Positions 21,563-32,593 of a stretch of DNA of 64,000 nucleotides are shown here, piece by piece. Below the pieces are notes generated by a model. It searched no databases, was not told the origin of the DNA, and saw only the letters and a list, made by a program, of their open reading frames with translations. Origin of the DNA: Mermis nigrescens (lineage: Eukaryota; Nematoda; Enoplea; Mermithida; Mermithidae); the NCBI GenBank assembly GCA_036768485.1, contig JAVLUZ010000341.1, forward strand, positions 1,977,658 to 2,041,657, written 5' to 3'. Positions within the stretch are counted from its first letter, which is position 1; each line of letters begins with the position of its first letter. Position numbers and translations under genes: made by a program.

Positions 21563-22849
21563 GCCCAGCATCTGAACCCCCTGCAAAAATTGATAACCCC
21601 AGAACTTAATGTTTGACATTTTTTATTTCCCGGTTTTGACTCCTAGAGTTTGGCTGTTGCATATGAATAGTCCTAACACCTAGGCTACTGGCGGGAAACG
21701 GCTCGTTATGCAGTCAATTTACCAAACTCAATGGGTAGGTAAGTAAGAAAGCCATTGCTTCTTTTGCTTTACACTTATTGATTAAATCGATGTTGCTTTC
21801 GAATCACTTTACTATGAAAAAGTCTTAAGAATTTTGAATCAGACTGTAAGAATAATGATAAAAACATAAAAACAGAAAAAATGCTGAACATTATTGTAAA
21901 AAATAATATTAATATCATAAATATTTTTTGGGTCGTCCGTCATGTTTGTTAACGAAATGTTATTTTTTCTGGAAGAATATTGTGAATGAAAACTAAAACA
22001 ATGTCTCTTTCCACTAACGATAACAACGCTACTCCGGACCAAAATCCTGAATATGGGCCTGGTTTAGCGCACGGGCTAAGCCTGAGATAAGCGGTGAAAA
22101 TTGCAGAGCAAGCAAAGCGAGCAGAACAATTTTTGCCCCATTTGTGCCTTAGGCTTAGATGTTTGGCGCCAATCGGACTCCTCAAGCGATCCCAGAAACT
22201 TACCTAATCGGTTGCTTGTGAGCATACATGCACATAAGGAAGGGGTGAGGAGGGGGTATTACTCCTGCCCTGAAGGGTCAGTCGGACGGGTACTGTCCGG
22301 CGATTTTGAGCTGATGGAACGTTTTTTGCATCATTTTTGAGGTCAAAAGCAGTAAAAGCGTCAAAAATTTTCCGGCGTCTTGCGCTAAATTAGTACTTTT
22401 AAGCACTTTTTACTCCAAAAGCGCCCAAAATCGATGAAGTTTTGCATTTTTTAATGTTAAAAGTGATATAATGCTGTCAAAATGGACTAAAAATGCTTTT
22501 AAATGCGATATTACCACGAAAAAAACTTTTATAGGCTATTTTGACCATTTTGTATCCATAAAACAGCAAAAAAAAATCGTGAATGTATAAATTTACTGTC
22601 TTGGATTTTAGGGATTCCACCTCCCCTTGCCGGCCCTCTCCTTGTGCATCTATCCGTATAAGACAGGGTTATAACTATCTTACTTGCTCTTAGAACCAGG
22701 CGGCATCACCGACTGGTGAATGCATTGTGCAGTAGAGTAAGAGATCTGAGGATTGAAATCTGGCAACTGCAAGTTATTTTCTCTTTCTGATGAAAATCGA
22801 AACCCATAAGGTACATAAACAGGGCAGACAAGCATAATGATAACTCATA
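21563..22849. other. AT-rich DNA with a degenerate family-G-like element
   Basis: No gene recognised. About 22215-22655 starts CATACATGCACATAAGGAAG and ends CTCCTTGTGCATCTATCCG, with terminal words GTGCAT and ATGCAC inverted, as in the G family. Its body contains GATTTTGAGCTGATGG, shared with family H downstream. Confidence 0.5.
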
Positions 22850-23270
22850 CCTACCCAGGCACACGTTTTCATAGGAGGGGAGTGAGGGCGATATTACCCC
22901 CTCAGGTTCTGAGATTCGAAGCACTGTCAGACGATTTTGAGCTATCAAACATTTTCTGCCTAATTTATTGGTACAAAAAGCAGCAAAGAAAAAAATTTAT
23001 TCGGCGCTTCGCACTGACTTGTATATTTCTGTTTTGTTTACCAATAAAATACTTGAGAATAAAGTTAAAATGATCAGAAAAGTCAAAGTTTTCGGTCAGT
23101 CCTTATATTTTTTACTTACAAGAGTGACGAAACTAGTCAGAGTCAGAGGCATACCCAGGATTTTGGTTCGGGGGGGCATGAATAGAAATTTTTTAAGACT
23201 ACTCTTGCATTGAATGCCAGTAACGTTATGTATAGTAAAACTGAGTTTTTCGACCTTTAGTAGTGTAGCC

Positions 23271-23697
23271 CAGTGCTGTTCTTTGTACAAGGTCCGTTTG
23301 TACATGTACAAAGCTGGTCCCCAAAAGTCTTTGTACATTTTGAGGACACAAATTTTTGAGTACTATAATATGGTACGGTAGCGATTTAGTGTGGTAAAAA
23401 CAATTGTTCGACTTTCGGTAGGTAGTGTATTTTAGCTAATTTCTGGGTCTCTAAGGGCAAAAATCACCAATAATCGTCTTATACCGCGCGAAGCGCGAAA
23501 ATTTGACATTTTTCCTTTTGAAATGCAATTTCTGCCAGTACTCATTTCGGCGCGAAGCGCCGAAAATTTTTACGAATTTTAGACCTTTTTTTGCAATTTT
23601 TGTCTTCCCAAAAATCTTTGTACCTACCTGTACAAAGACGCTCCCGTAAAGTCTTTGTACACCAGAGAAAATCTTTGCCAAATATAAAAAAACACTG
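23271..23697. mobile_element. Family-E element E1, nested in D1
   Basis: Bounded by GTGTAGCC (23263-23270) and ATGTAGCC (23698-23705). Left end CAGTGCTGTTCTTTGTACAA; right end, read inward, CAGTGTTTTTTTATATTTGG. The interior has paired TTTGTACATGTACAAAG words and two GCGCGAAGCGC hairpin words. No ORF of note. Confidence 0.85.
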
Positions 23698-24281
23698 ATG
23701 TAGCCTAGCTAATTTATGGGTTTCTGACGATCAAAAATACAAAAAGTGTAAAGCGGCTCTAAGTGCCGAAATTTTTTGGAATTTCTACCATTTTTATGTA
23801 GAATTTACGGCCTTTCTATTGACAAACATTTCGGGAAATATAAGTGGCGCAAATTGCCGAGAAATTTAGTCATTTTTTAAAGCCCTTAACATTCTGTAGC
23901 TGGGTGAATACTAATAGTCTGACAGCAGAAAATTATCAACTGTGTACAAAACAATTTTGACACTTCAAGCTTTCAACGAGAAAACTGCGATATACTAACT
24001 TTGTCTGAAGATGTTTTGAGTGATTCAGGCTTTCAAGTGTAATGCTGGAGCTTTACAAAAAGAAAGAACAGTAAGTGGCGGCGCTATGCCCTGGAAAATT
24101 TTGACATTTTTGCACTTTAAACTCAATTTATATCGCTTAAATCATACAAAACAGACAAATTAATGCTGCCTCGAAACGGCGAAAATTTTTAGAAATTCCT
24201 AATTCTTTTACCTGGCTTGTTCTTCCTAAAATCTCGTTGCGCATGTACAACGAGATTTTACGGTTGCGGGGGTCTGGGATG

Positions 24282-24928
24282 TACGCAGTGGCGGATCTAG
24301 GATTTTCCTAAGGGGGGCGGTACCCCTAAGGGAGGCGGAACCCTGACTTGGGCGGAAAAATTAGCCGTTTTAACCGGAAAATCGCAAAAAATCGCTCAAA
24401 AATGCTTAATTTTTCGCACTTTTTCGGGCCAATGGGGGGGGGGGGCGGCCGCCCCCTTTAAATCCGCCCCTGGATGTACGGTTTTTTTTGTATTTGGCAA
24501 AGATTTTTAGCGTTGTACAAAGACTTTTGGGGACCATCTTTGTACATGTACAAAGATTTTTTGGAAGACAAAAACTGCAAAAAAGGTCCGAAACTTCGCA
24601 AAAATATCTCGGTGCTCCGCGCCGAAATGAGCAATTGTGTGTTCTATATATCTTAATAAGTTCAGAAATTGCATTTTGAAAGGAAAAATGCCAAATTTTT
24701 TGGCGCTTCGCGCCGTTTTGAGACGATTATTACTGATTTTTGCCCTCAGAAACCTAGAAATTGCTAAAATACGTAACCAAAGGTCGAACAACTCTGTTTT
24801 TGCCACACTTAAATCGCTACTGTACCATATTACAGTACCCAAAACATTGTGTGTGTATACGAAATGTACAAAGACTTGTAGGTACCATCTTTGTACATGT
24901 AGAAACGGACCTTGTACAAAAAACACTG
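24282..24928. mobile_element. Family-E element E2, nested in D1 and split by family C
   Basis: Flanked by CTGGGATG (24274-24281) and CTGGTATG (24929-24936), 7 of 8 identical. It lies in the opposite orientation to E1 and is interrupted four bases in by a family-C MITE. It contains TGTACATGTACAAAG and the GGCGCTTCGCGCC hairpin word at about 24702. Confidence 0.75.
24286..24472. mobile_element. Family-C MITE, perfect TSD, innermost of four nested elements
   Basis: 187-bp element with TSD GATGTACG at 24278-24285 and 24473-24480. Inverted ends: CAGTGGCGGATCTAGG at the left, and CAGGGGCGGATTTAAA read inward from the right. The body contains GGGCGGAAAAATTAGCCGTT and a G-run. hAT-like by TSD length and CAG ends. 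Confidence 0.93.
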
Positions 24929-26228
24929 CTGGTATGGCGCGCTCAAGCGTTCCCAGCGGGTTCTGGGGCAGAGTCCCCAAAAATTTTGTAAAAAAGAAGC
25001 ATTTTAATGTTAAGTAGTAACGTTAAAATTTTCGCAAAATGCAAAATCGGCCAAATCTCGGTTCTGAATCAAGCAAGCCCAAAAACACTTAAAATTGATG
25101 AAGTTTTACATTGCACAAGACTTTCGAGCTGAAATGCGTTTTTGACCTCTGCTGATTACATAGCGCAGGAACGGGTTGCTGCCAATAAGATATAGAAAAA
25201 TGTACCAATGAAAATTTTGTTCTTACTGTTTTCAGGCCCATTTGTGGCCTTCTTATTTACAAGATGCAGTTCAGAAAACTGGAAATGCGCAAAAACATAA
25301 GAAAATTTGGCCATTCCTTTCATTTAAAATAGGATTATGTGTCCATGAAAAGAAAGACAAACGAAGCAAATAATAAACAAACTGGTTTACAAAAGACGAA
25401 CAAAGCAGAGAATAGACAAACTGGTACACAATCATTTTCGCACTTTTACTATTAGGCTCAACAAGCATGCGCAGTTTCAATCAACGAACGAATAGTGCAT
25501 TAAATTACTAAAGTGATGTGAAGTGGTGGATCATCTGAGCTGATTTAAGCTTTTTAATTCATTAGATCTATATAACAATAAATAATGATGACTCGGCGCA
25601 AAGCGCCTGAAAATTTTGACGTTTTTGCCTTTTGGAACTCAGTTTTCTGGACACACATTATTTCAACAGACAAATCAACAATATTTCTGAAAAAATTTAG
25701 GAGGGGGGGCATGCGCCCTCAATGCCTTCCCCTGGCTACGCCTATGGTCAGAATTGTACAAGTAGTACTTTTAAATGCAGCTTTTCCTTCGAAATGGTTT
25801 GATTTTTAGCGCGAATCACCTCATACTTTTTCAGGGTTTAGCTTTCAGGCGGTTGAAGGAAGGGGGCAAAATCCCGAAATCATTGACCAGTAAAGTTAAA
25901 GTTCGAGTCTTTTTTGCAAGTCAAATGTGGAAAATTATTTAAACATCCTATACGAAATATTTCGGTAGGAAAACTGCATTTTTAGTACTTTTCTCCAATT
26001 CAGTGAAAAATATAAGTAATTTGATTAAATTTTTGACCTTTTAGGGATCATTTTGACTTTATTCTAGGCATTTTATGGATAAACAGCAGAAATTTTCAAC
26101 ATCTTTGCTGCTTTACACCCTAAAATCATGTAGTAATGTTTGATAGTTCAAATCGTCTGACAGTCACTTCAGTCTTGGACTCCGAGGTCAGGGGTAATAC
26201 CACCACACTTGGGTAGCGACCGAATTAT

Positions 26229-26800
26229 TGTGGTCTCTGGGCTTACATTCCCATGGGGGAGGGGGGAGGGGGGTATTACCCCCACCTCAGGGTCCGAGAC
26301 TTTAATGACTGTCGGACGATTTTGAGCTATCAAACATTTTCTGCATGATTTTTGGGTACAGAAGCAGCGAAGATATTAAAAATTTTTTGGCGCTTCAGCT
26401 GCTGACTAATACATTTCTCTTTTGTTTACCCATAAAATACCTAGAATGAACTTGAAATGATCTGAAAAGTCAATATTTTCGATGAATTCTTATATTTTTT
26501 ACTCAAGAGTGACGAAACTAGTCAGAATGGGACAAAAATAAGTTTGAAATGCAGTTTTTCTTATTAAAGCATGTTACATAGGAAGTTTCAGCCATTTTTC
26601 ATATTTGACCTGTGGAAAAGGCTAGACTCTAAATTTAGTGGTCCTAGATTTTGGGATTCCATCCCCCCTGAACTTTCGACCTTGGGAAACTATGTCTCTG
26701 GGTTATATAAAACTGGCTAAAATCCTAAAAAAACATGCCGAAAATTCAATTCTCCTGGTCTATCGATTTTGGGGATATCCTGGCTTGCTGGAGTACGAAC
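26229..26800. mobile_element. Second family-H copy, without D insertion
   Basis: Shares with 22850-26216 the run GACGATTTTGAGCTATCAAA, the GTGACGAAACTAGTCAGAAT site and the CATAAAATACCTAGAATGAA segment. It shows the intact site that D1 occupies in the first copy. Boundaries are approximate. Confidence 0.7.
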
Positions 26801-27497
26801 CCTTCACACCCACTTGTGAATACATCCGTGAATACATCCCCCTCACCATAATGGGAATGTATGTGTCGAATGCTAACATATTTTTAGATGCATTCTTGAC
26901 CTGAAAACTTTTGCTGACTCGGCGAAAAATGGGACCGATACCCTCTGGACCTTCGATTTTCATCTTTCATGAGAATCAGCCATCCTTGTCTACGCTTCAA
27001 TTGCTTAAGGTTGTCAGTCCTGTTTTGGAAAAAGCACTGTTTTTTGTGTCTTTTTGATACGCAGTCATCGTTTGTAAGCCCAATAAAAAGACCTTGTTGG
27101 AAAAACTTTCTGGTTTGACTTACCAATTCAGATATTTGGATGCATTTTTCCGGATAATTTAATAATATAGTACATTTTGTTTCAGTAGAAGTGGCAGAGC
27201 ACCAGGCTCACTAGCTGACCGTCCTATTGAAAATTGGGGGACCAACACCAATTTTTTGGGGGAGGACTAAGCCCAAAAAGGCAAAAAAAGCACAAAATAA
27301 CGTTTAAAAAGTCATATTTTTCGATTCTTCTGAATTTTGGAGGATATGTGCCTGAGATATGTGATATGCGATATGTGCTGTGTGCCTGATATGAGCCTGA
27401 TATGAGATATGTGCCTGCAGACCACACCAGAAAATATTATTTTTTCAACATTGAATAAAGGTAAATTGTTAGAAATTTTTTATCGAAGCATAAAGCC
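26801..27497. other. mrpl15 upstream region
   Basis: Non-coding. It contains a diverged family-B fragment at about 27230-27330 (GGGGGACCAACACCAATTTT) and a short GATATGTGCCTGA-type tandem repeat at about 27350-27418. No core promoter element can be assigned with confidence. Confidence 0.45.
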
Positions 27498-27605
27498 ATG
27501 GTTAATAAGGCGAAATCGGCGGCCGAGAAGGCTTTCAGATATTTGCGCCAATCCCCTCGAGTCGATATAAAGCAAGTCAAAGACAATCCGGGCGCTTTTA
27601 CTAAA
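27498..27605 (+). CDS. mrpl15: mrpl15 exon 1 (mitochondrial ribosomal protein uL15m)
   Basis: 36 codons from ATG to a GTAAGG donor, phase 0. The peptide has the uL15m N-terminal signature: EKAFRYLRQSPRVDIKQV followed by KDNPGAFTK, equivalent to the ALDLLRGLPRVSL...NPG region of vertebrate MRPL15. The product is a large-subunit protein of the mitochondrial ribosome. It is imported from the cytosol; the Lys/Arg/Ala-rich start is compatible with a targeting peptide. The next expected exon, encoding the Gly/Arg-rich GRGHKG...GFEGGQ segment, is not visible before 33907. Short but well matched, and confirmed by the downstream exons in order on the same strand. Confidence 0.85.
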
Positions 27606-28047
27606 GTAAGGAATCAGTTATCTATAGCAGCTCAAGGTCAGGGTCGGCGGGGTGGGGGGGGTTTGAATAAAATCCTAGAAATCCAGACCAGTAAATTTAG
27701 TGCTTACCTGTATTTGTAAGTCAAATGACCAAAACGGTCAAGATCGCATATGCGCTTTCGTGTAACAAGATGCGTTTTTACATTTTTATTGCATTGTTAG
27801 CTCATTGTGATTGCATTATTCCGCTTTTAACACTAAGAACATTCGAACTGATCAAAGTGACGAGAGATTTTAGTTTTTCTAGACTATTCCTAAACAGTTT
27901 GTTTCGGCGTTTTTCTAAGTAAACAGCTCATAAAATCATTAATCCGGAAAATTATGCATTGTTTCTCCTTGTTTCTTCGAAAATGATTCACCGTGTGTTC
28001 CGTCCCTACGGTCGAAATCGCCGGACAGCGCCTTTGTGTTTGCTGAC

Positions 28048-28262
28048 CATAGGTGGGCGTCACAAAAGTTCTGGGGGGTGGAGGTGGTTGCAAAATGTTT
28101 TCAAAGGTTAAAAAATGGTCTGAAAAATTGTGGTATGGCGAAAAAACTTCATTTTTCAACGTTTCTCATCGAGCACTTTCCAAATTTCAAAAATTCAATT
28201 GTGGGGGGGGGTATTTTGGTTTCTGCGGGGTACATACCCCCAACCTCCCACGCCCAGGTATG
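28048..28262. mobile_element. Family-A MITE
   Basis: TSD TTGCTGAC / CTGCTGAC (7 of 8). Ends CATAGGTGGGCG and, read inward from the right, CATACCTGGGCGTGGG. Body with GGTATGGCG and CAACGTTTCTCATCGAGCAC, the family-A core. Confidence 0.88.
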
Positions 28263-28289
28263 CTGCTGACCCTTCGGCAGGGAGGTAAT

Positions 28290-28662
28290 GGCTCCAGTCG
28301 GACAGATATGCTTAATATAGGAATTCTAGGGAGGAGTGAAATTTCAAGGTGCCTGTTATGGGCTCAAAAAGGTTGTTGCGCGTCAAAAACATCGTTTTTC
28401 GGCGTTGCTGGCGATGCTCTATCTTTCTAGATCAATAAGACAAAGAAAAACTTTGAAAAATATCAGAATAGTCAAATTGAACCAAATATAGTCAAAATAT
28501 GAGTATTCGGCACTCTTATGCAAACATATCGCGTAAAAAGCGTTTAAAACAGCACGTTTTACAAAAACTTTTTGGAAACTTTAGGTGAATCGCGAATTCT
28601 GGGGGTTGAAAAAAATTTCTGATGGGTTGAAAACCTCGCGAGCTCTTCCCCAAAGATTATGT
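28290..28662. mobile_element. Family-K-like element
   Basis: Contains the K landmarks GCGTCAAAAACATCGTTTTT, GGGTTGAAAAAAATTTCTG and a right end AAAGATTATGTATG. A sister sequence with the same CGTCAAAAACATTAACCGTT type core lies at about 29205-29530. Boundaries approximate. Confidence 0.5.
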
Positions 28663-28809
28663 ATGCCCACGGCGGCCCAAACCCTGTGCGCATACATGAC
28701 TTATATCATAGCCTAGGAGCCTTCATTTTTACCCGTGATTAGTCGTCATATTTTTTTGAGGTCGTTCACCATTAGATTGCGGCATTGTTTTAAGCAGAAG
28801 GATTGCAAT

Positions 28810-29205
28810 CATACCCGGGCGTGGGGTTTGTGGGGTATGCACCCCAGAAACCAAAATACCCCCCCAGAATTTAGTTTTTTAAATTTTTTCGCAAGTTTTT
28901 GATGCCAATGGATAGTGCTTGATGGGAAACGTTGAAAAATTGTGTATCTTTCGCCATACCACTATTTTTAAGGCCATTTTTTGACCTATGAAAAATCTTT
29001 CAGCCCCCCACCCAGGCACGTAGCTATGGGGGCTGGGGGATCAGGACCCCCCAAAATTCAGAAAAAACACCGGAAAAGTAGGACTTTTTACACGTTATTT
29101 TGTGCTATTTTTGGCTAAGACCCCCAAGTGTGTTGGTCCCCCCAAAATAGGGGAGGGCCAGCTACGTGCCTGAGCCCCCCGGAACTTAAGTGCCGCCCAC
29201 CTATG
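28810..29205. mobile_element. Family-A MITE interrupted by family B
   Basis: Outer element with ends CATACCCGGGCGTGGGG and GCCGCCCACCTATG, and TSD ATTGCAAT / CTTGCTAT (6 of 8). Its body is split near the right end by the family-B element at 29010-29172, after which GGAACTTAAGTGCCGCCCAC completes it. Confidence 0.8.
29010..29172. mobile_element. Family-B MITE nested in family A
   Basis: Ends CAGGCACGTAGCTA and, inverted, CAGGCACGTAGCTG. Flanked by AGCCCCCC on both sides (29002-29009 and 29173-29180), with three additional bases before the left CAG. hAT-like. Confidence 0.82.
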
Positions 29206-29572
29206 CTTGCTATCCGTAAGTGCTTTTTTCAACTCAAAAGCGCTCGATGCGCGTCAAAAACATTAACCGTTTCTGATGACGCTCTATCTTTCCAAGAGCG
29301 GCAAAATAAAATTTTGAAAATCAGGCAAATTTTAATTAATTGAAAAAAATTCAGTCGAAAATAACTTCTAACTACGTCACTTTTGAGTTTAGTGATTGCT
29401 AAAACGCTTAAAACCACCCTCTTTTTTACGAATGCATGGAAAAAGGGGTGGGAGTAAAAAACTTCACCTGGGGCTGGGCGGAAATTTTCTGGGGGAGCGC
29501 GTGAAACCCCCCCGATGATCATGTGCGCGATTGACAATATTTTCTTTGCCTAAATTAGTGGGATGGCCTATG

Positions 29573-29736
29573 CAGTGGCGGACCCAGGATTTTCCTGAGG
29601 GGGGCGGTACCTCTAAGGGGGAGGGCTGAACCCTGACTTGGGCGGAAAAATTAGCCGTTTTAACCAGAAAATCACTAAAAATCCTTAATTTTGCGCAGTA
29701 TTTTGGGCCGCCCGCCCCCCCCTAAATCCGCCCCTG
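29573..29736. mobile_element. Family-C MITE
   Basis: TSD GGCCTATG / GGCATATG (7 of 8). Starts CAGTGGCGGACCCAGG; the right end read inward is CAGGGGCGGATTTAGG. Confidence 0.9.
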
Positions 29737-29847
29737 GGCATATGGTGGTCGAGAATCCTAAAATTGATTTACGACAGTTTAATAGTTCTTAAAAATAGAG
29801 TCGCGTGGTAAAATCGAATCACAACAAAGCGGGTCAATCCCACAGAG

Positions 29848-29951
29848 AACTTCAAAGTGCCGGCAAACCGCCGCTTGGATGGATCTACGGCGATTGGTAT
29901 CGGTCGTGGTTCCAAATTTGGCCCTGTGAGCCTACCTACAACAAGAATATA
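29848..29951 (+). other. Unassigned exon-like ORF in mrpl15 intron 1
   Basis: GC-rich open stretch after a CCCACAG acceptor-like site, ending at a GTAAGC donor-like site. It encodes NFKVPANRRLDGSTAIGI followed by GRGSKFGPVSLP. Its composition is more protein-like than its surroundings, but I do not recognise it. It does not match the missing mrpl15 segment, and its phase does not fit exon 1. It could be an exon of another transcript, a processed fragment, or chance. Confidence 0.25.
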
Positions 29952-29985
29952 CAGTAAGCTTTTGGTAGTAGCAGCATGTATGTGG

Positions 29986-30163
29986 CAGGTACGTATCTCT
30001 GGGGGAGAATGGAGGGGTTTGGACCTCCCCCAAAAAAAATTCAGAAAAATCGGAAAAATATGATATTTTAAGTGTTATTTTGTGCTATTTTTGGCCTTTT
30101 TGGGTTCAGTCCCCCAAAATTTTTGTTGGTCCCCACAAAATAGGACGGCCAGCTACGCGTCTG
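29986..30163. mobile_element. Family-B MITE
   Basis: TSD GTATGTGG / ATATGTGG (7 of 8). Ends CAGGTACGTATCTC and, inverted from the right, CAGACGCGTAGCTGG. Core words TCAGAAAAATCGGAAAAAT and TTATTTTGTGCTATTTTTGG. Confidence 0.88.
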
Positions 30164-30704
30164 ATATGTGGTCGCCATGTATATGTACACATGGCGGCCT
30201 GTTTTGGTGGAGGGTATGGCCTTCTATTTTTGTCAAAAAAAGTGCTAAAATAAGCGCATTTTGGCGAAAAATTCGGTTGGGGGCAGGCACGTCGCCGGCC
30301 TCCCGAATTCGGGGGAATAAAATTTCGAAGTCAGATATCATCAGAAATATTTTTAGTTAAATAGATGTAATGGTTTTTCGAGTGTTCCTCAGCGAGCTCT
30401 GATTACTGGAGAAGAAAAAATTTTAAAAGAATCTAAAAAATTTATTTGGAAAACGCCCGAAAATTATGGGCCTATCAGCTCAAAGCATGCTAACATCTAT
30501 TCTTACAATCTTCTTTAAGAATTTTCAATTTTTCCATTAGGGGGACCCTAACAAAAAATACTAATACTTTCAAAATTTGTAGGGGGGGGGCTAATACCCC
30601 CTGCGTATCCTACACAGCTACTTGCCTGCGGGGGGCTAAAAATCACAATTTTTAGGTAGGGTGGACGATGTTAGCCGACTTGAGGAAGGAGCAGGGGTGG
30701 GGGT

Positions 30705-31401
30705 TGTGGCGGATCTATGTTTTTTCTAAGGCGGGGAGGGGGCCGTACTCACACCTGGGCGTGGGGGGTATGCACCCCCCGAAAAACCAAAATACCCCCC
30801 TGAGAAATCAAAATACCCTCCCCCAGAATTCAATTTTTGAACATTTTTCTCGTTTTTTCGCAATTTTTTTGATGCCAATGGATAGTGCTTGATGAGAAAC
30901 GTCGAAAAATGGTGTTTTTTCGCCATACCACCATTTTTAAGGCCATTTTTTGACCTTCAATAAATCTTGCACCCCCGCCCCAGAATTTTCTTGCTGCCCA
31001 CGTGTGGCCGTACCCCAAATTATCCATAAAAAGTCAAAAATTGGTCCAAAAATTGGCCTTTCGCGCTCGAAATGACGTTTTTCGGCGTTTTACATCGTTT
31101 ACTTTTATTTGAAATCATTTTCGACGCATAATTTTTCAAAGAATTTCGTAATTTTTAACAATTTTGTGCGAAAAAAATCTTTGAATTTCTTCGACTCCGG
31201 CGAAAATTTGCTCCGAAAAATTTGTGACATTTTGGCGGAAGGGGTTCAAAAGCTTGATTTATTGCTAATTTCCTGTATTTGTAGCATTGGACCGGAAACG
31301 TCGGAAATTTTTTGCCTTAACATAGGACAAAACTATGCTGAAATAGCCGTTTTTGCTGTTCAAATTTACAAAACTCGCCGCCCCTCCTAAATCCGCCCCT
31401 G
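30705..31401. mobile_element. Long family-C variant split by a family-A MITE
   Basis: Starts TGTGGCGGATCTATG and ends CTAAATCCGCCCCTG, the family-C terminal pair. The interior differs from short C copies (GTCCAAAAATTGGCCTTTCG) and is interrupted at 30750-31006 by family A. The TSD was not resolved. Similar long variants occur at about 39640 and 48633-49546. Confidence 0.65.
30750..31006. mobile_element. Family-A MITE nested in long family C
   Basis: TSD GCCGTACT / GCCGTACC (7 of 8). Ends CACACCTGGGCGTGGGG and, read inward from the right, CACACGTGGGCAGC. Confidence 0.88.
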
Positions 31402-31957
31402 GGGTCATTTACTGTAAAAATAAAATAAAAATAGAACGGTGTACTACTTGAAAATAAATGCTATGACCTAAAATATAAAAATGTAAGGACCAGAAATAGC
31501 AGGATAATGAGTTAATATAAATAAAATTTACAAAAAAAACAAGTCGAAAAATATCGAGGCTTAATTAAAAAACTTAACTTATCGTCCATAAGTAATATTT
31601 GTGAAACATTAGGATTATTGGTAAACAGACGTGGAACAGGCGTTGATTGTAGTTAATTGTCGATTCTTAATGGTTTGTTGATTAGTTGATTGTTGATTGT
31701 AACTTGATTGTTGATTGTTAGTTGATTGTCCCCGCCATCCCCCGAGTCGGAAAATTTTCGACTCTTCTCCGATTTGAAGATGAATTCGCGGTTTTTGGCC
31801 ATTTTAGGTGTTTTTTTGGTCGGTTTTGGCCAAATATTTGGAGTACATTTACTCATCCCCTAAAAAAGGCCCGGGGACCCCCTCCCTTAATTACGAATCG
31901 TAACATGTATTTACTCGTACGCTGAGGAGGATTCTTCTTACCTGACATTGTATTTTG
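31402..31957. other. AT-rich intron DNA with GATTGT repeats
   Basis: No gene. A short cluster of TTGATTGTTGATTGT words at about 31675-31730. Confidence 0.5.
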
Positions 31958-32114
31958 CAGGCACGTAGGGGGGTCCGGACCCCCCCCAAATTCAGAAAAA
32001 TCGGAAAAATTGGACTTTTTAAACGTTATTTTGTGCTATTTTTGGCCTTTTTGGGCTTAGTCCCCCAAAATTGGTGTTGGTCCCCCAAAATTGAGACGGC
32101 TAGCTACGGGCCTG
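31958..32114. mobile_element. Family-B MITE
   Basis: 157 bp. TSD GTATTTTG / GTATTTCG (7 of 8). Ends CAGGCACGTAGGGGG and, inverted from the right, CAGGCCCGTAGCTAG. Confidence 0.9.
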
Positions 32115-32593
32115 GTATTTCGGAAAATAATAAATATAACATTTTATTAAGTATTGTTTTAAAACGAACCCCAAGGTCAGTCCTTGTATTTTTACCGGCC
32201 AAATTACCAAAGTTTAAAAAATGTGAGATAAAAAATGAAATAAAAAATGATAGTAATACAAGATGAATTTCAAGAATTAAAAATTTGAAAGAAAATTTAA
32301 AAAACTGAAAAATGGTAAATTACTACGTTGAAAATTGGGGGTTCCGATTTTTAATCAAATTATAAGCTTTTGCCTAAATGACTCTAAAAAACGTTAAAAA
32401 CGAAAATATCCAATGTAGCGTAAACGACGTGTGAGTTTTATTGCCAAAAAACATGTTCTAAACCGTTTAAAATCGGCTCAAAATTCCCGAAATGCAGCGC
32501 GAGTTTTATAACAAGTACGTTATAATTCAAAAAATTACGGGTTGAAGTAAAAAGTAAAAATTTAACTTATCAGGAAAATAGGTTTGAGTGGAA

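Larger units (their letters stand above)
23144..25746. mobile_element. Family-D element D1 (2.6 kb), nested in H
   Basis: Inverted ends: CAGAGGCATACCCAGG at the left, and CATAGGCGTAGCCAGG when the right end is read inward. The TSD is GTCAGAGT / GTCAGAAT (7 of 8). It carries two family-E insertions (23271-23697 and 24282-24928); the second is split by a family-C MITE. D2 at 45467-46732 is an independent copy without these insertions and gives D's own length as about 1.3 kb. Shared landmarks include an ACAACGAGATTTTA hairpin next to a CTCGTTG word. No transposase ORF was seen. Confidence 0.88.
22850..26216. mobile_element. Family-H element hosting a four-deep transposon nest
   Basis: The outer element starts CTACCCAGGCACACG and ends CACACTTGGGTAG, an imperfect inverted pair. 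Its own sequence is 22850-23143 plus 25747-26216; everything between is family D1. Two further copies (about 26229-26800 and 37118-37388) preserve the uninterrupted GACTAGTCAGAATGGGACAA site, so the D1 insertion point is directly visible. No TSD was read for H and no coding capacity was seen. Confidence 0.7.

Noticed and set aside
20987..21616. Long overlapping Ala/Pro/Ser-rich ORFs in the GC-rich minisatellite
   Set aside because: Unit length is not a multiple of three, no frame is conserved and both strands are equally open.
24474..25017. ORFs of 60-157 codons inside E2/D1, similar ORFs in E1, E3 and E4
   Set aside because: The same peptides recur only because the elements do; both strands are open, there are no domains and no constraint.
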